Positions 13,544-26,800 are shown, counted from the stretch's first letter. The stretch is 64,000 nucleotides of DNA from Pseudovirgaria hyperparasitica (GCF_010093815.1 NW_022985552.1:1101943-1165942); one strand, 5' to 3'. Notes: generated by a model not told the origin, from the sequence alone. Translations and numbers: made by a program.

Positions 13544-13800
13544 ACTTATAGGAAGTCTTATAAGGATAAGAATATACCCGGTATCTATTCATTTATAGAT
13601 TCCACTATATACCCGGTAGATATATTCATTCATAGATTTTCTATATACCTAGTATATATTTATTTATAGATTCGACACGTATACGGGCCTACGGCTATTA
13701 GTAAGGATCATTTATAAAAATTACTATATACCCGGCATTTAAGGAGGCATAAAAAGAGAACTTAAGATAGTATATAACTCTTCCCTCTTATACCTCTCTA
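13544..13800 (+). repeat. Probable 3' LTR of Gypsy-0
   Basis: It follows the purine-rich end of pol (GGAGGAGG near 13521) and holds internal repeats of ATACCCGG at 13574, 13604 and 13728, plus ATTCATTTATAG-like units. The same motif order occurs inverted at 27.3-27.54 kb, which supports a repeated LTR-type sequence. The right border is not fixed because the 5' LTR is outside the window. Confidence 0.5.
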
Positions 13801-13861
13801 TACCTCCTTAATTAATAAAACCTTCTCCTCTACTTCCGCCTCGCTTAACTACCTCTCCTTA

Positions 13862-16822
13862 GAACGTAACTCGCCGATAGAACCGATAATAATAATAGCC
13901 CTACCGAAAAAGAAAACGCCTACCTATAAAGAGTTATAAGATCGTTAAGTACTAATAAGATAGACGCGGTTCTAGTTAAGAGTTAGAGGTACTAAAGTAG
14001 GGCCATTAACGGCTATTATAGTATCGAGGCCATCTACTACTCCGTACGGATAGACTATAGAAGCTATAGAAGTAAATAAGTCTACTATTAACTAAATTAT
14101 CGCTATCTAGGACCCGTAAGAGTGATAGGACTATATTCTAGACACGTTTAATAATCTCCTTTATATTACTAGCCTTATAGAATAGCTCTTAAGTAGTATA
14201 GTTAACCTCTTCTAGAAAGTAGGAGCCGTAATAGGGTATAGTAAGGTAAAGATTAACTCCTCTATTCTAAAAGAAGTCTACGAGATAATTCGTCGTAGAA
14301 GAGATACTAACTCCCGTATTCTAAAAGCTAAAAATATAATCCTATAAAACTAGTAAAAAGACCTCCCTAATAATAACGGCTAGTTACTCTAATCCGCCCT
14401 CGGACAGCTCTAGTAAATATAGAACTTTATAGAAAAGCTAGTAGCGCTCTTACGAATGCGGATATAGGTGAGAGTAAGGAACTAGTTAAACGCATCTCTA
14501 TAGTCCCGAATCGGCTAGGGATAGAAGGGAAGGGGAATTAAGGTATATCTTTAGAGCTCTAATATCGATACTACCCTAGCTAGTAATAGTAATAAGGATA
14601 GTCTATCTCTCTAGTAACTCTCGAACTACCCTAGCCGATAAAATAAACTAATGTTCTATAATAAGACGGGACTTATTATCTCCGCTAGTTAATAGTTACG
14701 GATAAGTAGAATAGTTTATAGGCCTATTAAATACTACCTATAAATTAAAGAGATAAGTACATCGCCTCCGTCTTAGACCTTACTATCGCTAAAACTAGTA
14801 TAGATAACGTCTACGGTAAAGTCCCCTCTACGAAGCACGCCTTCTAGTTTAGTAGTACGTCGTCTCTTCGAAGCTAGTCGTCCGTTTAAAGTAAGTATTC
14901 CTTCTACTACTACTAGTATATGTCTCTTACCGGGCCATGCGAGGACCTCTTTAGTATCTATTACGGCCACGCCGATAAAACCCACTCATGGACGTGCCTT
15001 ATCTACCGGCCCTTAGTAATTACTAGGGGCGCCTATATAATAATCCCCGGTTATTCTTAGTTCGTACCCTAAGACGATAGTATTAGTTAAGGAAGAGGAC
15101 AAGCCTAAGAAATATTAATACACGCCTTTAGTAACGAAGACTTTTAAGGCAGCTATATTATTAAAGAAGAATTTCACGAGTATTAAGGGAATGGCCCTAC
15201 TAGTACGCTAGAAAGCGTAGATAGATAATATAGCTATTCCGTATAAAGTCTACTATAAGCATTACTAAGACGTGGCTAGAAAGAATAATATACTCGTTAG
15301 CGTGTTCTACTTAAACCTAGTAGCGAGACTTAAAATAGTATATAAGTTTAGAGATAATATAGGGGCCCTTAAAGTTTATAAGGACCGCTATACCTGGTTC
15401 GCGAAGTACGCGTAGCCACCTTATCCGATAGAGGCATTAGGTATCTATTATTACTAGGCCCTAGAGACCCCGAAGTAAGTTATTAATATTAAAACTATCC
15501 TTACTAGTATCGTATTTATAATTTAGAAGGAGGATAGTAGAATAGGTAGATAACTCTTTAACGAGTAGAAACGTACCGGAAGTGTTAACATTAAAGGGCT
15601 CTTCGAGCCACTTAAAAAGACGACCTCTATACTTAATAAGAGTATCCTAGAACTCGCGAGGGATGAATTTAATATATATAAGTACTACTAGCGTATATTT
15701 AATAAGAAATCGAACTACGGCTAGCTACGAACTATATACTACTCCTATATCTAATAGTTTATTAGGTAATATCTACTTTACTAGCTTACCTATGTCGCTC
15801 TTCGGCCTAATCTTAACTACTATCTAATCTCGTACCCGTACTATACGAAGTCCTAGAATAGGGGCGATAAGACAGGTTTTAAGCATCTCAATAACGCCAT
15901 TAATCGAATCCTCGATCCTAGCAATAGACACGGGTTTAATATAATCTAGGGGAGTATTAGTCTCGACGACGAACGAAGTAACGACTATACTATAATTATT
16001 CCCCACTCCTATAAGTTCTTAAATAAATAGTAGTCGAAGGCCAAGCTCCGCGAGGGGGTTAATCAAAATAGTATAATCACGGCTATTAACGATAAGATCT
16101 ATAATACGGACGATAAGAAACGATTTAGTCCCTTTGTCCCGGTCCCCTACTAGTCCCTTAAAGTGCGTATCTCTAGCCTACTAATAATATATAGCGCCTA
16201 GGGTCCCGTAAAGGGTGGAAGACGTACGATGCTTCTATGGTATATCGCGATTAGCCCTAATCATATAATAATAGAAGTGCCTAAAATGGGCATATGGGAA
16301 TAACTCGCAGTAGCTCATAGGAATTTAACTCTGGGACCTACGTCTCCGTCGGGATTTTCTAATAAATATAGCGCGATTCCTTTTACCTTCCTAGCTATAG
16401 TTTAACTCCCGAGTTTTAACGCCGTTAGTAACGTATTAGTCGGCTATAAAAGATAGGATAGCTAGAAGGTAAAAGAAGAGGTAGCTACGTAGCTTAACGT
16501 AAGTCCTTAATAACTTAAAGCTAAGGTAGACGCCTAGTTTAAGGAGAGCTCGAGGGTATTCGTGGAGACCTTTAAGAAAATAGTAAGGTAGGAAAGGCTA
16601 GTCTATAGGGATAGGTCGTTCTAGAAGGAATTTAACGAGGCGCGCGCCGCTAAGCGGCTAATTAATTTTAAGAAATTCGAGTCTAACGCGGGCCTAGATA
16701 ATATTAAAGAGAACTTCTATAGATAGAAGAGGCCTAATGAACTATCCGATAAGGAGGAATCTAACCTCTCTAAGATAAGCGACACGATTCTTTAGGAGCT
16801 AGCTCGCGACCTTAAGTACTAA
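13862..16822 (+). pseudogene. Decayed gene, C-terminal half like a fungal 2-oxoglutarate/Fe(II) dioxygenase family
   Basis: One frame can be followed for about 980 codons from near 13862 to a stop at 16820-16822, broken only by stops of the CAG/CAA-to-TAG/TAA or TGG-to-TAG type that RIP makes. The N-terminal half (about 13.9-14.9 kb) is not recognised and includes a basic KKKTPTYKEL stretch near its start. The C-terminal half (about 15.85-16.45 kb) matches my memory of a fungal family with a PhyH/2OG-Fe(II) oxygenase-like fold. Visible motifs are GSISLDDE, TIIIPH, GPVKGGRRTMLLWYIAIS and GPTSPSG. The first iron-ligand motif, normally HxD, reads HLN at 15884-15892. The distal histidine position reads tyrosine at 16190-16192. 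Both are C-to-T or G-to-A changes, so the copy is catalytically dead if the family call is right. Being RIPed, it was probably multi-copy. Family call moderate, function inferred. Confidence 0.5.
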
Positions 16823-16847
16823 GATTAGGCGCCTAAAAACCTACCTA

Positions 16848-16880
16848 ATTATTAGTTAAGGGCTGCCCTTAACTAATAAT
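16848..16880. repeat. Perfect palindrome, copy 2 of 6
   Basis: A 33-nt perfect palindrome with CTG spacer, 25 bp after the end of the dioxygenase-like gene. It has the same core arms as the other copies. Confidence 0.9.
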
Positions 16881-17379
16881 CCGGGCTAAGGTTTACCCGC
16901 GCTAAGAGGTTTACTAGGGGCGTATTTTATTCATATTAAGGTCTTTCTTTTAGGCGTTCTTTATACGGTTTCTTATATAGTTACTATACTACTAAGGGTA
17001 GTAGTTCTACGGGCTGGGGAGGTATATATAGAAGGCCGCTCCTACAGCCCTATATGTATATGTCCCTAGCTCGATTATATAGCTTTATTATATATTTAAG
17101 GAGGGCGTTTTCCTTGGTTATTCTACTCGGCGCGCTTCCCCCATTACTAATATTCGACTATTTAACCTTTTCTTACATTCATAGGCCTCTATAGGTATTA
17201 ATTATTAGACTTAGCTATTAAAGAATTAATTAAGAGTATTATATAGACCCGTCCTATCGTAAAAGAGAACTAATAAGAAGTCGTGCGTTTAAAGAGAACT
17301 CATAATACCTAGAAGAGATACTTATGAGTTCGTCGCGACTACTATACTAGGAACATAGCCATTTATAAAAGGGACATAC
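16881..17379. other. RIPed sequence with no recognisable gene
   Basis: No frame is convincing. The stretch holds a small inverted/direct motif pair around AAAGAGAACT (17265 and 17297). It may be the internal part of the TRIM-like element whose terminal repeat lies just to the right, because 17.38-17.45 kb still matches that element's interior on the - strand. Confidence 0.4.
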
Positions 17380-17602
17380 GTGGCGATAGCTTACTATAGT
17401 AGTATACCCACGACGTGTTAGGACACGCGCCTTTAAGAAGGGAGATAATATTAGGCACGTAAGGAGTACGTAGCCTACTAGTTAATTCTATATGTATATA
17501 GTAGTCATATATAAGTAGTATGCTCCACCCTTAAAGTAGTAGCTTTAAGATTCGGTCCTTTTAGTATAGTTAGTTAGTACGTAGAGCCTACCTCCTTACA
17601 TA
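17380..17602 (-). mobile_element. TRIM-like element fragment, inverted copy (fossil)
   Basis: Reading the - strand from 17600 leftward gives the same order as the + strand from 43421: TGTAAGGAGG, then TAAAGCTACTACTTTAAGGG and ACTAG(C/T)AGG, followed by a matching interior (ATCTCCC, then GGCGCGT near 17430). It is one terminal repeat plus some interior, cut on its right by the 5' LTR of Gypsy-1. Broken or incomplete. Confidence 0.7.
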
Positions 17603-17830
17603 TATTAGGACTTAGCCTTAGGTAGAACCCGACCTATATATACCTTAGCTAATAGGGTTAGAAGGTAATGTAAAGGGCGGTAAATAGTTACGTGCTAGAT
17701 AGATCGGCGTCCCTTTATATATATACTCTCGGATTCCTACCGAAAGGGTTCGGTAGTAATTCGTTCTATAATAGAATATACCCTATTATTCTATCTAACT
17801 ATACTACTATCTAATAACCCTATTCTTATA
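17603..17830 (+). repeat. Gypsy-1 5' LTR
   Basis: A 228-bp repeat matching 49298-49430 joined to 52351-52448. It shares TAAAGGGCGGTAAATAGTTA and, further on, GGTAGTAATTCGTTCTATAA with the 3' copy. It starts TATTAGGACTTAGCC, with TG presumably turned to TA by RIP. Confidence 0.88.
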
Positions 17831-19127
17831 TTTAAATTACTCTCTATATAGTACTATAGTTAAGATAGTCTAACTAGAACCGAGAAGGTCGATACGATCT
17901 ACTATAGGGATAAGTAATACTATATTAAATAATAGGGATCCTCTATAATCGGTATTAATCCTAGCCGTTTCTAACTAAGAAGTAGAAATATTAGACTAAA
18001 TTACGGAGCTTTTAGACGAAGAAATAGTAGATACGCTAAGTAACTTCTAATAATATAAAGCCGGATAACGAGTTATGGCGGAGCCACGTAAGGTATTATA
18101 ATAAACTATTACTAAACTTTAGGAATACGTCGCGAATTAGGCTCGAGAGATTTAAACTCTTAAAGAATAGATAGAATATACGAAACTCCTCGTAAAGAGA
18201 TAAGAACTTAAGAAGTCTCTTAAAGAACTACGCTGAACGATAGTAGGTAGACGACTTTCTATACTAATTTAGGCGGAATTAGTTTACCTACCATTAGAGT
18301 TGCGATAATCTACCGTATACCTAGCCGCTTCGTTACTAATTTACTCTACTCCTTCCCTAGATATACTAAAATCTAAAGACCCGACTATATTTATAGGGAA
18401 GAACTAAAAGGAGTAGAAAGACTAGAAGAAAGACTATAAAAAGTACTTCCTTAATAACTCTCTACTCTTTTCTACTAAAGTATAACGCATTTTATTCGGA
18501 GAACGATACCTAGACTTATAATCCCGCGATTAATAGGATAGATAGAAGGAAGTATAGCTACTATCTACGATAACCTAGGAATATTTAGCTATATTTATAC
18601 TAAATACTCTCGGAACGGATAGAGAACGTGAAAGAAAGATACTATCTAAGTTAAGAAGCGTAGTATAACGACCGAACTAGACATCTACTTAACTACTATA
18701 ATACCTCTAAAACCTATAGAATAATATCCCTACGCTATAGAAAAATATTTATATATTCTAGTTTCGCGAAGTACTACTTCCGTTAATCCGCGAAAGACTA
18801 GAAATAGTATTATTAAGTTTTAACTATCTATATGAATTAGAGGAGAAAGCTAATAAATACTACCGTATCCTTAAGGAACGCGGCTCTCTAGGTAAAACCG
18901 ACGAACCCTATACGGGTTAGAAACGAGGTCGATTAAATACGTTTAATTAAGAGTAACCTTACCGCGATTAGTACTAGAAGAGCGTAAATCGGGGTAGAAA
19001 CGCGTTAAGAGGATACTAAAATAATTAAGGCGGTGCTTCTTAACACGGAAAAGGATAAGACATAGGCTTAAATATAACGCCTATCGTAAAATAGTAGAAT
19101 TATAGCGTACTTCGTTACTATAAGTAT
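17831..19127 (+). mobile_element. Gypsy-1 gag region up to the LINE-A insertion (fossil)
   Basis: One gag-like frame runs from about 17.9 kb. It is helical and charged, then has a basic RG/RN-rich stretch near 18.9-19.0 kb, and ends at the first half of a CCHC-type zinc knuckle. The second half of the knuckle continues at 43061, after LINE-A. Broken by RIP-type changes. Confidence 0.75.
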
Positions 19128-19366
19128 AATAATAATAATAATAATATTGTATAACTAGGTAGAGTAGTACTCTACAGGCCTATGCCTCCTCTAGTCTAAG
19201 CCACTATGTAAGAAGAAACCCTATAGAGAAAAACTTCCTTATATCTATAACTATATCTTATTAAACCTCTATTTCGTCTTAAGTATATAGCTATAGGGTA
19301 CGCCTATTAGCCTATAGCCTATATTACCGTTATTTTACCCTTAGGTAGCACGTATAGGTGCGGAGG

Positions 19367-19397
19367 TTATTAGTTAAGGGCTGCCCTTAACTAATAA
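19367..19397. repeat. Perfect palindrome, copy 3 of 6 (LINE-A 3' region)
   Basis: A 31-nt palindrome with CTG spacer, at the position equivalent to copy 4 in LINE-B. Confidence 0.9.
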
Positions 19398-20470
19398 TCG
19401 GGGTTCTCCCGGAGTTCTTCCGGTATATATCGGGTTACTACCGGCGTATACCGGGTCTCTTCCGGTATATATTTCTAGGTCTACTAGTACTAGAGGAGTA
19501 GTAGATATATAAGTATCTATCGGGAGACGTCCTTAGGGTACTTATTAAGCTATTATATAATATCTAAAGTCTTTATAACGTGGATAAGCTATTACTATTA
19601 TATATGGAGGTTAGGGTATATAGCTAGATAGTAGCGTATTATACCTCTCCGGCCGTACGCCTTACACCATAGGGAGGTGTTAGGAACGCCTCTCTTATGG
19701 CCTCTAGTTCAGAGTTAGATAACTTCTATAGGTTCGACGTGCCCTATACCATTAGGCCCTACTCCTGTTTTCGCCTTATCTCATCCCCTCTAGGCTTATA
19801 CCTCCGGCTCTACTAGGAGAGATAACTAAAGCCTCTCCTAGCTAGGTAACTACGAGGTTTACTCCTTAAACTTATAATACTAGCGTATATACCTTATAGG
19901 CGACACGTTCTATCTCTTTATAAATCAATACGTATATCCGTTCTCTCGGGCTATATAGTAGTCTCTCTAGCTAGAATATAATCCTATCTACTTCTAGATA
20001 TACTAAGGGTTAGAGCCTATTAAAGGGGTAAGGTCCTTAGAGCTAGTAGTTACTACTATATACCACGCCCCGCCTTTAAGCATTACTACTTTTCGGTTTC
20101 GCGTTACCTATAAGAATCTCTCTATAATAGGCCGACCATATCTTATAGGAGAGTATCCTCTAAATCCCTTACGTATATACGCCTAGGCGACTTAGGTATT
20201 CTCTTTCTACTAACCCGACTTATTTCTACTACTCTTAAAGGGTCCCTATAGCTACCTCCTACCTATATCTATATACTATTATCTATATACTCTAGTATCC
20301 CACCTCCTACAGTAGACTATAACATCTCTCGTACACGGGAGCCACTCTATCTATTAGTAGTAAAGTGGTATCTCGTATCGAGCGAAAGGTCTTAATAGAG
20401 TCGTGCTACTAGTAGTCGTACTAGGCGGCTTAATAAACGTAGTTTAATACTATAGGAGAGTTAGCTTTAA

Positions 20471-21030
20471 NNNNNNNNNNNNNNNNNNNNNNNNNNNNNN
20501 NNNNNNNNNNNNNNNNNNNNNNNNNNNNNNNNNNNNNNNNNNNNNNNNNNNNNNNNNNNNNNNNNNNNNNNNNNNNNNNNNNNNNNNNNNNNNNNNNNNN
20601 NNNNNNNNNNNNNNNNNNNNNNNNNNNNNNNNNNNNNNNNNNNNNNNNNNNNNNNNNNNNNNNNNNNNNNNNNNNNNNNNNNNNNNNNNNNNNNNNNNNN
20701 NNNNNNNNNNNNNNNNNNNNNNNNNNNNNNNNNNNNNNNNNNNNNNNNNNNNNNNNNNNNNNNNNNNNNNNNNNNNNNNNNNNNNNNNNNNNNNNNNNNN
20801 NNNNNNNNNNNNNNNNNNNNNNNNNNNNNNNNNNNNNNNNNNNNNNNNNNNNNNNNNNNNNNNNNNNNNNNNNNNNNNNNNNNNNNNNNNNNNNNNNNNN
20901 NNNNNNNNNNNNNNNNNNNNNNNNNNNNNNNNNNNNNNNNNNNNNNNNNNNNNNNNNNNNNNNNNNNNNNNNNNNNNNNNNNNNNNNNNNNNNNNNNNNN
21001 NNNNNNNNNNNNNNNNNNNNNNNNNNNNNN
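20471..21030. other. Assembly gap (560 N)
   Basis: A run of N. The LINE-A match ends at 20470 and only about 37 bp of LINE are unaccounted for. The gap therefore probably contains the left terminus of the inserted block. Confidence 0.99.
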
Positions 21031-22500
21031 TTATTATTCTAAATTATATCTTTAGTATATTTAATTATAGTCTTTAAATTTAATACTAGAAAGATAGTAT
21101 ATAATAGAGAGTAGAGGTTAAAAATTAATTAGACTAGGAACTTAAATTAAATAGTACTATTCTAAGCTCTCTCCGACTATATAGCTACAATAAAATGTAG
21201 TAGACCTTCCTTTCTTCTACCTTTGGGCGGTGTCCTTTATCTATTAAAAGGTGTCCTTATCTAGAACTACCTTTAATGACCTTTTCTCCCACTAGACACT
21301 TCCCTCTATATTTCTAGTTACTGTTTTTATTCTCTCTTATATTATCTATTCGGCCTCGTGGTAGTCTATATAGTTCCCTAGCTATATACTAATATCCGAC
21401 TTCTCTTGAAAGTATACACTCTTTATATATAGGTTAAAGACCTAACTTGAACGTCCGCCACCATCTAACTTCATTTTGATTTAAGTATCGGTCGGGGTAG
21501 ATAGACTACTAGTTAAGGTAGCTATAACTAGGGATAATAAGTTAGTAATAGACTCATTCATACTACACGTATATATACTATCATTTACCGTTCCCGCGGT
21601 TACTTAGAGCGGGTCTATACTTAATACCCAAGATGGTATAATCTTATCCGTAGCCACTACCAGTGGTGTAGAACTCTCACCCATATCTAATGGCGTATGA
21701 GATGATTCGAGGCACTTATCCAACTAGTTTAGAGTATCCGACTCATCCTTTTCGTAGTAGTTAGTATCTATATAGCCTCTATAACTTTAGTATATACTTA
21801 TATTACCCGATAGCTTAGACTCCTCGCTCTCGTCTAAGTCATCCACATCTACTTTAGAGAAGTTATCTAGGTTATCTTTATATAGGTTTATATATATAGT
21901 GTCCGGGTCGATTAGTGTTAGTGCTATAAATACTAATACTATTAGTGATTTTTAAATATAGTCGATACGGTAGGGCGCCTAGTTCGACTATATTAGGCTT
22001 AGCGCTCGCTATTCCTCTATATAATTTAGCACGCGATTAGATAAAGGTATATATATATACCTAGTATTAGTAGAGAGCGTGCGAATCTACAGCGACCGAA
22101 GGACGAGTTCGGCGCCCGCCCGCTACTATATTCGTTAAGGGCATGCCTTATTATAATATATATAATAGTAATCATGGATAGTGGGATCGGTCGGAACATA
22201 CTACTATAGTGCTCCTTCGATCTAAGGAATCTTAGGGACTATAGTAGAACTAACTTTAGAGCCTTAATTACTACTAGCCCTATGAATATTTTCCGAGTTA
22301 CGCTAGTATTATACTAATAATTAGTAACACGTCTAACACGACGTAAGTAATATACCTTTACTCCTATATACGCGTTATTACGTATTAGGTTACTTATACT
22401 AGCTTTTCTCTTCTCGGCTATCTCCTAGTCCTAGTATTCGGATACCATCTACCTAACTCTAGAGAGGAGTTAGTAACGGAAGTCCATTATATCTTCCTTT
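21031..22500 (-). pseudogene. Unknown gene on the - strand, left part of the giant element
   Basis: Reading leftward from about 22500, one frame runs to the gap with only scattered RIP-type stops. It has an acidic patch (VDVDDLDESEESKLSG, about 21.85-21.8 kb) and a serine/threonine-rich stretch (about 21.75-21.5 kb). The segment at 21.4-21.76 kb keeps many CpA and TpG, unlike its surroundings. I see no conserved domain. It points away from the transposase, with 1.3 kb between them, so the two may share a promoter region. The start is not fixed and the 3' end may continue into the gap. Confidence 0.5.
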
Positions 22501-23834
22501 ACTAGCGCAATAATATGGGCGGGAGGTGTGTTTTATGAATTATAATTAAGGTAGTGGCCACTAAGATTAATATCTCCGGCGGCTATCTAGGCCGATTATA
22601 CTAGTATCCTAAAACTATCTAGGCTACTATCTAGCTATATATTAAGGCGATCGAATACCGGTGGTAACCGGCCTAAAAACGTTATGGCGATCGAAATCTC
22701 TATTATTATAAGGTACCGGTCTCGTTCGTAAGGCTAGAGACTATCTCTATAGGACCGCCTCTTTTCACGGATAGTTAGTTCCCTCTCTACTACCATTTCT
22801 CTACCTTCTTCTATCGAGCTAGATAGCTAATACGGTGGAGGAGAGGACGTAAGGCCGTTATATCCCCGGTTACTATTACGGTAGGATGTTACCGTGACGT
22901 CTAAGCTATATAGGGCGTTACTACTATATTCGCTACCGGTATACCTAGACTACTAGGTTGTTAGTAGATAAACGAACGCGTCGAGATAAGCTAGATATAT
23001 ATATATATATTTTTTATGTCGATGGCTGTCGTGTAAGTCCCTATTATTAATACTAATACGTATCTACGTTATATCGCATCTTCGTTTACCTATCCCGTTT
23101 AGTTTACTATGGTTACTAGATTATCTTCTATTAGTATTACCGCCACGGTAGCTAGATGGTCCCTTAACCGTCTTCCGTGTTAGAGGTCCTATAGAGAAGA
23201 TATATAAGAGATTAGTAGATATTTTCATTAGTAATGGGTCGGTGACCTACTAGGCGATAATATTAGGTAGCGGGATAATAACTAGCTAGTAGACACGATA
23301 AAGGTTTAGGCGTAGACTAATATAGTATTTTTATAGACGCGTGATGCTTACGTGTTATTATTAATAATTTTAAGCGAGCGTGTATGGGAATCAAGGGGCT
23401 AAGAGCCGGGTAGAAGTCGGGGGTTAGTAGGTATATGTCGGGCTTTCGACGGGCTTACACCTAACTTCTTCTAGTATACGCCTAGAATATCCGCCGTATA
23501 CCGTATTATTACTATCTACTAATGATTATACTATGGTATTTTTCCTTTATAGTAACTACACCTCGAGATGCCACGGGCCGTAGTCTCCTACTAATACTAT
23601 GGTAGAAAGATTAGTAGTATATACTATATAATCCGTAGGCACTATAACTCGGAACCGTGTAGACGAGCACGGCTTGCCGCATCGCTATTATTATTATAAC
23701 CATTAGGCCCGTGGCTACCACTATCGACCGGGTCACGGCGCGGCTTTAGTACTCGTAGTTATATTAGTCGATGGAACTCTTTGGTTCGCTCTATTAGTAT
23801 TTAGCCGTCGAGCGTTAATTAGGAGTCCGAGCCT
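22501..23834. other. Spacer between the divergent unknown gene and the transposase
   Basis: Heavily RIPed, with a TA-rich run near 22991-23010. I see no convincing frame. By position it would hold the promoters of both divergent genes. Confidence 0.4.
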
Positions 23835-26800
23835 ATGGAATTAGGTACTTCTACTACTAATATTACCCTATATAAAGATACTACTATTTTCTCTAATCCT
23901 ATTTCGGACCTGGAATCTATAGACGGCGTTACTAGTAGCCATAGTACCGATTTAGTATGTTAGTCTAATATATATAGTAGAAATGCTATATCTATGGCGA
24001 CGAGGGCGTCTAGTACTATATATTTAACGAAAACGTTCGAAGAGGAGAGCGGTATATATATTATAGTAGACTAGAGTAGACGTGATAATCCGTCCGACGT
24101 GAGTATATATAGTCTAGGTTTATAGTAGTAACTAATTTAGTAGGCCCGATTCGGTTAATTCGATAGTAAGTTTATAGAGCGCCTTATAATATAGACGAAT
24201 CGGTTCGGTATTTCGAATGTAGTATACGATGAATTAACTACTATCCTTAAATAGACTTCCGCTATACCCCCTGACCTTTTTATACTAAAATCTAATATCA
24301 TACGTAAGTAGTTATTACACCACCCTAAAGGGATACCGCACGAAAGTTGGCAGCGTAGCTACGATATATTTAGCACTACTATAGTCGAATACTAGTATAG
24401 GGATCCGCTTACGTTAGTGGAATTCCTCCTTAGATACCGACCGTTCGCTAGTAAGCTCGTGTTTAAGCTAGTACGATAATTTACTAGTATAGGCGACCGG
24501 GTATATAGTAAAGCCTATATAGTAGATGGTTAGTAGGATATATATGCTACTATTCCGGATAGTACCGTCGTTATCCCTATTATTTTATCTTCGGATAAGA
24601 TAAACCTTACTAACTATGGTAGTAATAGAGTAGCATGGCTAGTCTACCTATCTATTTATAATCTACCACTAAACGTCCGCTTATCTAGGAGTCTACCATT
24701 ATTTCTACTACTTACTCTATTACTAGTAGTTAAGCTAGAAACGGTAGCGAATCGCTTTATGTTCTATTAGGTTATAAGTAAAGTTCTAGCCCGTATATCC
24801 GCCCATGATAGAGTCGTTAACTATACTAATTATTATATAGCGTTGCAGGCTATATAGAGTACTAGAGTATTAGTATTATATGCCGATGGCGGCTCGCGTA
24901 AGTACTATCCGCGTTTAGCTTTATATATTATAGATTTTCCGGAGTAGATACTTATTACGGGTGTATCCTATCGGTATACATGTCTAATATATATAGTCCC
25001 TAGTAATAGATGATAGTATCTACGAGAAGCCATTACTAGTGTATAGGAGTTCCGTATATACTCGTCGTTATAGAAATAGGTTTACCGTGTACGTCACGAG
25101 TTAATAACTAATAGCTACGGTAGCGAGTATACTAGTAGTAAGATAGATAATAGGACGAGTGTACCTAGTGTCTTATCGTTTTCGTCGACGTCTTTCGCGC
25201 TAGTAGTATAGGGCCATTATATTCGCCAATCGGTTAAGAGTCGGTATTCTAGTAGGTGGATAGAGCCATTGGATAATTTCGCCTAGTTACTTACTAGAGT
25301 TAATATACACCGCGCGGTCGCTCCGGACATTCTATATTAACTATATAAGGGTATATTAGAACATACGTTTAATTAGATAGTCTTGTATATTATTAATTAA
25401 GAGCGTACGGGACATAAGTTAAAGGGTATGTTTACTAGTATACCCCCTATAGAACGAGTAAAGAAGGCGATCGATAAGCGATTCGCGTCTATTAGGGTAT
25501 TCGGTTGTTATAACCTACTTACGTGTATAACTTTAGTAATATAATAGACGGGGGTGATGTTTAAGCGTATGCTAGCAGTGTTCATGGTCACGTTTAAACC
25601 GCTCCTATATTATAATTGACACTTCCTAAGCGTAGTGCGGGCGGTTATTAATATATATATGTTAGCGGTATACTATACGCATGATACGTAGACACTAGTA
25701 TACTTAGAAGAGGCTATATTACGCTTAGACGACCTGAAATACTAGTTTATACTATATCGTGGAGATAAATCGGAGGATAATTATTTTAACTTTCCGAAGT
25801 TCCATATATTATCGCACCTGGTCGATGCCATTAAACACCATGGTTCGTTATATCTAATATCGGTAGAGCTACTAGAGCGATCTCATGTCGTAGTAAAGAA
25901 ATTATATCGAGGTTTAAATAAGAGGGAGACGTTTCTATAGTAGATACTAGTAGTAGATATACGCACGACGAATACTAAAATCTCTAGTAGTATAGAGGTG
26001 GCGGCTAGTACTAGTATATTAGTAGCCCCTAGCCTAGAGTAGCTCGATGATATACGTAAGCTAGTCGGCTAGCGGCGTATTCTAAAGAAGCCACGCCGGA
26101 GTAAATATATACTCTACGTCTTATAGAGCTATAGACTATCTACGTCCTACTAGACCACTGTCGGCGACCTCCACGACGTGTATAGTAGTAGTTTCATGTT
26201 ACTCGATACGGTTACACCCTTTATACGCAACTATTATAATCGGCTTATTAGAGATAATATATCGAAAGGTATAAATGTCGAATATATTAAAAAGGACCCT
26301 TCGTAGACACGGGTTCTTCCTATCTATATGTACGAGACCATGCACGTACCGATACGACTAGATAGAGATATATCTATAGAGGCCTTTGACCCGATTCGGG
26401 TAAGGTATACCCATAACTAGTAAAAGAGTGGTAAGGCCAGGGAGGATTATATAATAGTATAGGAGTTTAACGAGGGCAGTAACCACCTTAATAGGAAGCG
26501 GGTTAGTAAAGTCTATATATTTCTAGAGGTATACGATACGGAGAGCATTAACGTAACTAGTAGTATAGCGGCGCGATTCCTAGGTGCGTTAGTTAAACTA
26601 CTTAATAACTTAGGTGGAGGTAATGTTAATACTATTAGTGGCCTTATACCATTACGTATAGCGGGTTAAAGGTCTAGTAATAAGACTCGTACGATGGATA
26701 GGTTCCGTGTCTACGAGCTAGAGCATGTCCTACGCCCTATATAGATTATATCACGTTAGTTAGTTACGGATAGTTTATTCTAGTTAAACACGTATAGTAA

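Noticed and set aside
14773-14985. 70-codon - strand open frame
   Set aside because: It is antisense to the dioxygenase-like gene, whose + frame runs through without a frame change.
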